From: Planctomyces sp. SH-PL62
GTDB taxonomy: Bacteria; Planctomycetota; Planctomycetia; Planctomycetales; Planctomycetaceae
Assembly (NCBI GenBank): GCA_945893045.1
Contig: CAMDEA010000081.1
Coordinates: 1 to 36,949, forward strand
DNA: 36,949 bases
Reading direction: 5' to 3'
The translations under genes were made by a program, and so were the position numbers. Numbering within the stretch: the stretch's first letter is position 1; each line of letters starts with the position of its first letter. The notes under the pieces are model-generated. The model was not told where the DNA came from and made no database searches. It saw only the letters and a list, made by a program, of their open reading frames with translations. Of the stretch, positions 31,216 through 36,949 are shown one piece after another.

Positions 31216-32577
31216 CGTCGGCCGCCACAAGAAAAAGAAAAACACTGCTACGCCGCTGGCCAGCACGCCGAACACCATCCACAGCAAATCCGCTCGTGTA
31301 CCCAACACGAACAGCCAGCCGACCAGAGCCAGCAAACTTGGCGACGGATACAGCCACATGCGGAACGGCAGCACGACCTCCGGCCGAGTCTTCCGCAGCA
31401 CATGCAGCCCGATGATCTGTGCGACGAACTGCACCAGAATCCGCACTGTCACCGCCGCCTCGATCACCAACTGCAACGGCAGAAAGCAAAATCCCGCCGT
31501 CAGTCCGCCGAGAGTCCACAGCGACACGGCCGGATAACGCTTGGTTGGGTGTACGCGACCGAACGCCGGAAAGAAGTCGCCATTGAGCGCCGCCGCATAC
31601 GGAATTCGCGAGTACCCCAACGTGATCGCGAACATGCAGGCCAGCGCCGTCCACAGAATCAGTCCCGTGAACAACACCGCGACTCGCCGGCCAAACAGCG
31701 TTTCCATAAACAACGAGGCAATCTCTTTGGATTTCATCGCCTCCTGCCACGGCACGACGGCGATGATCGACAGATTCATGACCAGATACACGACCGCGAC
31801 CAGCACCACCGAACCGATGACCGCTCGCGGAATCGTGCGGCCGGGATCACGCACCTCCTCACCCAAGTGGCAGATGTTGTAGTAGCCGAAGTAGTCGTAG
31901 ATCGCGATCAGCATCGCCGCTCCCAGACCGCGCGTCCAAGCGGCGTTGATCTCAAACGCATCTGGCGGAAACGTCAGCAGCGCAGCGTCGAAGTGCAGCA
32001 ACCCCGCGACGATGATCGTCAGGACCGTGATCAGCGTGCCGATTCCAAACACGATCCCCAGCCAGCCCACGACGTCGATCCGCCGCGACAGCAGCCACGT
32101 CACGATCAAGCAACACGCCGCCGCGAGCGAACTGGTGCCGCCGGGAACGCGCCAGTCATTGAGCGTCGAGGCCAAGTTCGGCCAGACGTATGCGACATAA
32201 GGCATCGCACCGGTATAGCCCGACGCAATCTCCATCGTGCCGCTGACCAGGAATTGCCAGACGAACAAAAACGGCAACAGCCGCCCCCAGCCTGACGAAC
32301 TCTTGCCGAAGATCTCGCGCAGGAAGTGATACGTCCCGCCGCTGCCCGGCAGCGCCGCGCCGAGTTCGCTCCAGACCAGCCCATCGCAGATCACCAGCAC
32401 GGCCGCAATCACCCACGCAATCAATGCCTGTGGCCCGTTCATCGCCGAGATAAACAGTGGGATCGTGACGAACGGCCCGATCCCAACCATGTTGGCGACG
32501 TTCAGCGCGATCGCCTGCGGCAGGCCCAGGCCGCGCACTAAGCGGGAGTGGTCAGGACTCGAAGAGAATTCGGACAA
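31198..32577 (-). CDS. APC-family amino acid permease
   Basis: A 459-residue, roughly 12-TM transporter of the amino acid-polyamine-organocation superfamily. The N-terminal phrase ANMVGIGPFVTIPLF carries the family's unwound-helix Gly motif, and WSELGAALPGSGGTYHFLRE is characteristic of TM2-3. It probably imports or exchanges an amino acid or related amine. The start is TTG at 32577, supported by GAGGAG about 6 bases upstream; no in-frame ATG would preserve TM1. It lies 101 bases upstream of the RND gene and may be co-transcribed. Its C-terminal codons come from a palindromic repeat. Confidence 0.88.
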   Translation of the reverse strand: MSEFSSSPDHSRLVRGLGLPQAIALNVANMVGIGPFVTIPLFISAMNGPQALIAWVIAAVLVICDGLVWSELGAALPGSGGTYHFLREIFGKSSSGWGRLLPFLFVWQFLVSGTMEIASGYTGAMPYVAYVWPNLASTLNDWRVPGGTSSLAAACCLIVTWLLSRRIDVVGWLGIVFGIGTLITVLTIIVAGLLHFDAALLTFPPDAFEINAAWTRGLGAAMLIAIYDYFGYYNICHLGEEVRDPGRTIPRAVIGSVVLVAVVYLVMNLSIIAVVPWQEAMKSKEIASLFMETLFGRRVAVLFTGLILWTALACMFAITLGYSRIPYAAALNGDFFPAFGRVHPTKRYPAVSLWTLGGLTAGFCFLPLQLVIEAAVTVRILVQFVAQIIGLHVLRKTRPEVVLPFRMWLYPSPSLLALVGWLFVLGTRADLLWMVFGVLASGVAVFFFFLWRPTPYRDR

Positions 32578-32617
32578 GAGGAACTCCTCGTTGCTAGGCC
32601 GAGATGAGTGAGCGACG

Positions 32618-32808
32618 AGGCGCTAGCCGAGATTATTCATGGCCTACTCGTTGTGAAGAGCAACGTGCTGCGATGTAACCCGAAGCGTAAGCGAGGGAGA
32701 GTTTAGATGACTCCCTCGCCTACGCTTCTGGTTACATCGCGGCCATGAATAATCTCGGGTAGCCGCCGGTGGATCATGATGTTCTCGTTCTATGACCGGC
32801 GGCTAGTG
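32618..32808. repeat. Palindromic element, family F copy 2 (about 190 bp)
   Basis: Same order as copy 1: GAGATTATTCATGGCC, the GCGATGTAACCCGAAGCG hairpin, its complement, GGCCATGAATAATCTC, and a side hairpin here formed by TAGCCGCCGGT and ACCGGCGGCTA. The side-hairpin arms differ from copy 1 but keep their pairing, which indicates that structure, not sequence, is conserved there. Orientation is the same as copy 1. It lies directly upstream of the permease start. Confidence 0.86.
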
Positions 32809-32844
32809 TCACTGATTGCGATTGATGTGTCATGAAGGCCCAAA

Positions 32845-32930
32845 GTCCCCACGGATGGCATGGCGATACCACGGATAAAGCCGAGTATTTTGTCTGTCAT
32901 CCGTGGTATTGCGATGCCATCCGTGGGGAC
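32845..32930. repeat. Palindrome with 32-bp arms
   Basis: The arms at 32845-32876 and 32899-32930 (GTCCCCACGGATGGCAT, then GC and ATACCACGGAT) are inverted complements with two mismatches around a 22-base loop. No ORF. The direct words CCACGGAT within each arm make it a nested symmetric element. A single copy is in the window. Confidence 0.82.
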
Positions 32931-33024
32931 CATCCTCAAAAAAAGCACCCTTTGACCGGCAAGTGGGCTAGCGACGGTTCCAGTGATAGATCAATTCCGA
33001 TCTGTGACACGAGTGCCGTGCTGC

Positions 33025-33663
33025 TCACGAAGGTATTCGCCAAGACCGTCGAATAACCAGTGCGGCGATCAGCGGTACCGCGCCCGACGCAATGATCGCC
33101 ACCGGGAAGGCGTTGGAGCCTTTGAAGAACGCGCCGCACGCGGCGTAGGTCAGCGATAACAACAGATTGCTGACCAGCATCGGAAGTAGAAACTGACGCC
33201 AACTCAGTCGGCCGGCTCCGAGCATCAGCACGCAAACTTCGGCGAGGATTGGCAACGCGCGAGTCAGCACCAGCGCGGTCGCTCCATACCGCTGAGTGAA
33301 GCGGCTCATCCGCTCAATGTCTTCTGATTCCGAGAAACGTCGCGCGATGGACAGGCCGAAGAGGCGAGCCAATCCGAATCCACCGACCGCGCCGAGCGAC
33401 AATCCGACCCATGCCGTCAGAGTCCCGGCTAAGACGCCGAGCACTCCGCCGGCATAAGTGATGACTGCACTCGAAGGCACCGGCAAGAACATGTCCGCTG
33501 CCAAGAGGCCGATCACCCAACCTATGACGACACTCGACGACGACGGTTCGCGCAAGGCGTGTAACAGGCCCGTCTCGAACGATTCTCCCAGCCACACAAA
33601 CGGGACGATGGGGATCGCGAACAGCACCGTCAAAAACAGAGCGGCTCGAAGCGCGGATTTCAT
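33025..33663 (-). CDS. VTT-domain (TVP38/DedA-like) membrane protein
   Basis: A 212-residue protein with about five or six hydrophobic segments. The central region, DMFLPVPSSAVITYAGGVLG, followed by a Gly-rich helix and RYGATALVLTRALPILAE, matches the VTT (SNARE-associated/DedA) domain, including the Pro-x-Pro re-entrant motif and conserved Arg-x-x-Pro. Proteins of this group act in lipid scrambling or in membrane homeostasis. The ATG is 4 bases after the stop of the amidohydrolase-CBM9 gene, so the two are probably co-transcribed. The link in function is unknown. Confidence 0.82.
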   Translation of the reverse strand: MKSALRAALFLTVLFAIPIVPFVWLGESFETGLLHALREPSSSSVVIGWVIGLLAADMFLPVPSSAVITYAGGVLGVLAGTLTAWVGLSLGAVGGFGLARLFGLSIARRFSESEDIERMSRFTQRYGATALVLTRALPILAEVCVLMLGAGRLSWRQFLLPMLVSNLLLSLTYAACGAFFKGSNAFPVAIIASGAVPLIAALVIRRSWRIPS

Positions 33664-33667
33664 GCGG

Positions 33668-35482
33668 CTACTCGAACGTCAGCGTGCCGAACTTTTGGAT
33701 CTCGTGAAAGCTGCGGCCGACAGGTGCCCAACTCCAAGCGGACGTGCGGCCGTTGTCGTGATCCATGCGATAGAAATTCGCTCGCCAAGTCGTGCCGGAT
33801 TTGGGAGACACGTTGTTGAGCGGTTGGAGCAAGTGGTACGGCAGGAAGACTTCGGCCGTCCAACCAGAGATGTCGGCTCCGGATTGTTTTGGGCCGCCGG
33901 TGATCGACGTGGCTTTGCGAACTTGGCGGGGGATGCCTTGCCGCTCTTCGTCGAAGGACCACGGCTGCCAGCGGAAGAGTTTTCCATTCTGGTTCGACAT
34001 CAGCAGCGGCAACTCAAAGCCGAGCGGTGAGATTTCGTACTCGAAGTAATTCGGCTGCTTCTCGTCAGGCCACAGGAAGACCTCGAAGCAATCCTCTTCC
34101 CACAGGTGCGCGCCATCGCGGTCGAATGTCGCCGTCAACTTTTTATCGGCACCGTCGAGCAGCACGTACAGACCGGTCGCCGAATACAGCAGCTTCACGC
34201 GGGAACGATTCGACGTCTCTTCGGCCAGCGGCAGGCCGGCTCCGTTGCGACGGTAAAGCGACTGCCATTCGGTCTTGGACCACGCTTCATTCTGGCCGTC
34301 GCCGGTGACCTCGAAATCCACGGTTGAGCGGACTCGCAACACCTGGCCGGCCGGATCACTTGGAGCTGCGGCCTTCGCGTTGGTGTCAGAGGCTGGCTTC
34401 AGTCCCAGCACTCGCTCGGCGTTCTTGTGGTAAATCTTTTCGAGCACGTCGTCGGGCAGATACAGACCGTAAACCATCCAGAAGCCTTGCAGATGATGGC
34501 TGGCCGCGCAATTAAAATATTCGTCGTCGGTTTCCAGGAAGCGGTAGTAAATACGGAAGGCATCGCGCCGCGGAGTCGTGTCCGTGCCAAACAAGATGCG
34601 GTCCTGATACTTCACGAAGAACCGCCGGGCCGAATACGGCGCTCGGCCGAGTTCCGAAATGCGGGCGTCGAAATCCACCAGCATGTTCGGGTACTTGTCG
34701 AGCTTCTCGCCGACCGCCGCCAAGTCTTCGGCATTGTTGCCGAAGTGCGTGTTGACGAACGTCGTCTTGGGATGCCGCTCAATCACGCGATGCAGTTGAG
34801 CGAGGATCTCTTCCCGCTTCGGAAACTTGTCACCGAAGAACAGCCAGTTGGGATGCTCGTTGAGTTCATGCCAGCGTTCGTTGAAGCGGTCGAGCGGCGT
34901 GAAGAACGCGGCCGGGTCGGAGACGTGAATGACGACCGGCTTCTGATGCTTGCCGCAGGTCTCCCAAATCGGGTCGAGTCGCGGCTCGTCCACCGGCAGG
35001 ATCTTCCCCTCCTTGTCGCGGTAGATCAGCCCCAGCCGTTTGTCGATCTTCAGCCCCTTGGCCCCTTGCCGGAAACTCTCGGCCAGCCGTGAGGCTTCAC
35101 GCTCCGACCAATCGGCATCGTCAATGCCCGCGAAGTTGACGAGTGCGAATGTTGCGAACCGGCCGGGATGCGCCTTGTCGAGCACCTCGATCGTCTCCTG
35201 CAATCGGTCGCCCCAGCCGCCGTCGAGATTCACGACGGTGCGGACGCCGGCCTCGTCCATTTCGGTCAGATACCGCTGCACCCGTTCGGGCGTGAGAGTC
35301 TGCCGACCGCCGCCAAGATGATTGTGAATGTCGATCACCGGGAAACGCGGCTTCTCGACGATGGTCGTCTTCGTGACCAGCATCGACTTGGGTTCCCAAT
35401 CCCGCAGCTTCAACTCACGAATGTCATCGGCCGCGAAGGTCATGATCGGTAGGAGCGACAGAACGCAGGCAAGCAGTCGCAT
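33668..35482 (-). CDS. Exported amidohydrolase fused to a CBM9-like domain
   Basis: A 604-residue, secreted protein. A signal peptide (RLLACVLSLLPIMTFA) precedes an amidohydrolase_2-type TIM barrel. VIDIHNHLGG gives the first His pair, KPVVIHVSD and FVNTHFGN later His residues, and ILFGTDTTPRRDAF the catalytic Asp. From about residue 390, the sequence turns to a beta-sandwich with DFEVTGDGQNEAWSKTEW and CFEVFLWPDEKQPNYFEYEI, matching carbohydrate-binding family 9 (CBM9/DOMON-like). It may release or modify groups on a polysaccharide. The start at 35482 has GGGAG 8 bases upstream; the 35 extra residues of the longer frame (with GQAFQPDP) come from the palindrome at 35495. Confidence 0.83.
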   Translation of the reverse strand: MRLLACVLSLLPIMTFAADDIRELKLRDWEPKSMLVTKTTIVEKPRFPVIDIHNHLGGGRQTLTPERVQRYLTEMDEAGVRTVVNLDGGWGDRLQETIEVLDKAHPGRFATFALVNFAGIDDADWSEREASRLAESFRQGAKGLKIDKRLGLIYRDKEGKILPVDEPRLDPIWETCGKHQKPVVIHVSDPAAFFTPLDRFNERWHELNEHPNWLFFGDKFPKREEILAQLHRVIERHPKTTFVNTHFGNNAEDLAAVGEKLDKYPNMLVDFDARISELGRAPYSARRFFVKYQDRILFGTDTTPRRDAFRIYYRFLETDDEYFNCAASHHLQGFWMVYGLYLPDDVLEKIYHKNAERVLGLKPASDTNAKAAAPSDPAGQVLRVRSTVDFEVTGDGQNEAWSKTEWQSLYRRNGAGLPLAEETSNRSRVKLLYSATGLYVLLDGADKKLTATFDRDGAHLWEEDCFEVFLWPDEKQPNYFEYEISPLGFELPLLMSNQNGKLFRWQPWSFDEERQGIPRQVRKATSITGGPKQSGADISGWTAEVFLPYHLLQPLNNVSPKSGTTWRANFYRMDHDNGRTSAWSWAPVGRSFHEIQKFGTLTFE

Positions 35483-35494
35483 GAGGATGCTCCC

Positions 35495-35575
35495 GTAGGT
35501 CAGCCTTTCCAGGCTGACCCGATTAACGGTTGACGTCGTTTGGCCATTCGGGTCAGGCTGGAAAGCCTGACCTAC
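35495..35575. repeat. Palindromic element of the GTAGGTCAGGCTTTCC type
   Basis: 28-base arms (35495-35522 and 35548-35575) are inverted complements with two symmetric differences, around a loop of 25 bases. It lies between the propeller gene and the amidohydrolase. Its right tip, CTAC, supplies the TAG stop (minus strand) of the propeller gene; its left tip lies 12 bases from the next start. When translated it gives GQAFQPD-like peptides common as artefacts in planctomycete annotation. Confidence 0.87.
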
Positions 35576-36870
35576 TGGCCGAGACAAAATAACGTCTCTT
35601 GGCGTTGGCCATTCACTTGCTGAGCGACGCGCATGTAGATGCGGCCGCCGCAGATGGTCGGCGTCGAATACACGTCGTCGCCGAGTTGGTTCTCGCCGAT
35701 CAACTCAAACGCGGCGGGGGTCGCTTTGAAGATCGTGGTGAGTCCCGTTTCGTTCGTGGCGAAGAGGTGCTCGCCCACCAGCACGGGGGACGAACTGAAG
35801 ACGCCGCCGATTCGCTTCTCCCAAATCTTTTCGCCCGTGTCGCACTTCCAGCAGATCGCGATGCCGGCATCCAACATCGAATACAGATGCCCGTCGCGCA
35901 CCAGCATCGACGGGACGTAGACGCGCGAGGTGTTTTCCCAAACGATTTTGCCGGAGCCGTCGGCTCGCACGGCGGACAGGTGATTCTTCGAATAACCGCC
36001 GCTGGTGAAGATGAGCTGCCCGTCAGTGACGGTCGAGGTCACGCATTCGGTGGTCGAGCCTTCGATCTCCCACAGCTTCTTGCCGGTCAGCGGATCGAGG
36101 CTGGTGACCAGGTCGCAACCGGTGAAGAACAATTGGTCGCGGCCGGCAACGTTCAGAATGATCGGCGAGGTGTAGTTGGGAAACTTCGGCCGCTCTTGCC
36201 GCCAGACTTCACGGCCGGTCGTGCGGTCGAGTCCGACGATCGCCCCCGTTCCTCCCTTGTTGTCCGCCGAGACAATCACCAGCGACTGATAGATCGCGGG
36301 GGACGAACCGAAGCCCTGATGCAACACGTAGTCGGTGATCTTCGTCTGCCAGAGTTGTTTGCCTTCGCGGCTCAACGCCGTCGTGTAGATCGCTCCTTTA
36401 TGAAGGAAGTTGATGAAGACACGCTCGCCATCGCAGGCGGGTGTGGACGAGGCGAGGGACGCTTTCTTGTTCCCTTTCGTGAGTACTTCTTGAAAGCCCC
36501 CTTGATGCAGTTCCGTTTTCCAGAGTTGCTTGCCGGTCTGGCGATTCAGGCAGAGCAACGCTTGGATTTCGGAATCATGCTCGGCGGTCGCGAGAAAGAC
36601 TTGGTCTCCGACGACCGTCGGCGAGCCGTGGCCTCGGCCGGGGACGGGGGTTTTCCACACGACGTTTTCGGTCTCGCTCCATTTCAACGGCGGCTTCTGA
36701 TCCGCTGCCGCGACTCCGTTGCGTTGCGGGCCGCGCCACCAGGGCCAATCAGCCGGCGCGAATTCGATGCGACTCGCGGCGGAGGCTTTCGTCGGCTCCG
36801 CGGCGCGAGGCTGGTCGGACACCGAAAGAGTCAGAACGATCCACATCAAGGCTGTCAGAAGTCGTGTCAT
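35572..36870 (-). CDS. Secreted PQQ-like beta-propeller protein
   Basis: A 432-residue, exported protein. After a signal peptide (LLTALMWIVLTLSVS), a WPWWRGPQRNG motif opens the propeller as in many planctomycete PQQ-like (outer-membrane assembly BamB-like) proteins. Repeated blades carry GKQLW, GREVWRQ, GKKLWEIEG, GEKIWEKRIGG, each followed by hydrophobic GSSPAI or SPVLVG strands. No metal or quinone-binding residues are clear, so it is probably structural or binds a ligand. I start it at ATG 36870, before the signal peptide; the extra 17 codons are repeat DNA. It may head an operon with the amidohydrolase-CBM9 and VTT genes. Confidence 0.88.
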   Translation of the reverse strand: MTRLLTALMWIVLTLSVSDQPRAAEPTKASAASRIEFAPADWPWWRGPQRNGVAAADQKPPLKWSETENVVWKTPVPGRGHGSPTVVGDQVFLATAEHDSEIQALLCLNRQTGKQLWKTELHQGGFQEVLTKGNKKASLASSTPACDGERVFINFLHKGAIYTTALSREGKQLWQTKITDYVLHQGFGSSPAIYQSLVIVSADNKGGTGAIVGLDRTTGREVWRQERPKFPNYTSPIILNVAGRDQLFFTGCDLVTSLDPLTGKKLWEIEGSTTECVTSTVTDGQLIFTSGGYSKNHLSAVRADGSGKIVWENTSRVYVPSMLVRDGHLYSMLDAGIAICWKCDTGEKIWEKRIGGVFSSSPVLVGEHLFATNETGLTTIFKATPAAFELIGENQLGDDVYSTPTICGGRIYMRVAQQVNGQRQETLFCLGQ

Positions 36871-36905
36871 ACGCGGCTTTCTCAAGTCAGGAGTGATTGG
36901 GGTCG

Positions 36906-36949
36906 GGCGTTCAAATTTCAAAATTGCCTCGGCAATTTTGAAATTTGAA
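36906..36949. repeat. Perfect short palindrome at the right edge
   Basis: TTCAAATTTCAAAATTGCC and its exact complement are separated by only a few bases and run to the window's last base, so the element may continue beyond. It shares the TTCAAATTTCA word with family B. It lies about 40 bases upstream of the propeller gene, where it could form an AT-rich hairpin in the promoter or leader. Confidence 0.7.

Larger units (their letters stand above)
32578..33024. other. Intergenic region holding two palindromic repeats
   Basis: 447 bases between the start of the permease gene and the end of the VTT gene. A family F element occupies 32618-32808 and an unrelated palindrome 32845-32930. The remaining ~90 bases on the right are unique and contain no supported ORF. 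The promoter of the permease must lie in or beyond the family F element. Confidence 0.6.

Noticed and set aside
31097..31750. N-terminal extension of the RND transporter frame
   Set aside because: These 218 codons lie antisense to the APC permease and in the palindrome. The residue pattern changes abruptly at the ATG at 31096, where the typical RND N-terminus begins.
35483..35587. Extension of the amidohydrolase-CBM9 gene to 35587
   Set aside because: The extra residues (including GQAFQPDP) come from the palindrome, and a good ribosome site and signal peptide mark the start at 35482.
35599..36948. 449-codon plus-strand open frame opposite the PQQ-like propeller
   Set aside because: The minus-strand product has a signal peptide and repeated propeller blades; the plus-strand product is an Arg-rich shadow.

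Overview
The window looks like a chromosomal segment of a Planctomycete (Planctomycetales or a near relative). This rests on gene content: a DUF1501 protein with a Tat-type signal, a secreted PQQ-like beta-propeller, a protein with the LEPR-LLSA-type N-terminal motif and CSLREA-like repeat, an isochorismatase-type hydrolase fused to a jelly-roll domain, an amidohydrolase-CBM9 fusion, a giant multi-PAS kinase, and many palindromic intergenic repeats of kinds common in this phylum. No rRNA, tRNA or CRISPR array was recognised.

Layout. 1-150: the end of an insertion sequence, with the 5' tip of its transposase running off the left edge. 151-1266: LEPR/CSLREA-type exported protein ending at the IS junction. 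1560-2543: OleD-like NAD-dependent reductase. 2608-4312: amidohydrolase and TauE/SafE exporter, overlapping genes. 4505-5785: secreted WD40-like protein. 5826-8853: isochorismatase/jelly-roll protein and DUF1501 protein. 8972-18564: a signalling block made of a LuxR-type response regulator, a soluble 2139-residue histidine kinase with 15 PAS units, a small divergent membrane protein, and a response regulator fused to a SpoIIE/RsbU-type phosphatase. 18711-22364: a lipid-type cluster of ketoacyl synthase, acyl carrier protein and CrtI-like FAD oxidoreductase, with a DUF5678/retropepsin gene pair inside it. 22736-25349: long acyl-CoA dehydrogenase and a Uma2 nuclease-fold protein. 25368-28364: PTS enzyme I and a secreted Gly/Asn-rich protein. 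28667-32577: RND/MMPL transporter and APC permease. 33025-36870: VTT-domain membrane protein, amidohydrolase-CBM9 protein and PQQ-like propeller.

How the parts may work together. The kinase and the LuxR regulator form a cognate-looking pair, and the phosphatase protein may add a partner-switching output; this is inference from position. The KS/ACP/CrtI-like set suggests a dedicated acyl-chain synthesis and (de)saturation pathway separate from housekeeping fatty-acid synthesis. The acyl-CoA dehydrogenase diverges from it.

The most striking non-coding property is the density of palindromic, transposase-free repeats. I count about ten families in 37 kb. Three occur more than once: a ~140 bp element at 8812 and 22479, a 144 bp element at 17051 and 18566 in inverted orientation around the phosphatase gene, and a ~190-200 bp element at 28484 and 32618 in direct orientation around the RND/APC pair. 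Several overlap gene ends and supply start or stop codons.
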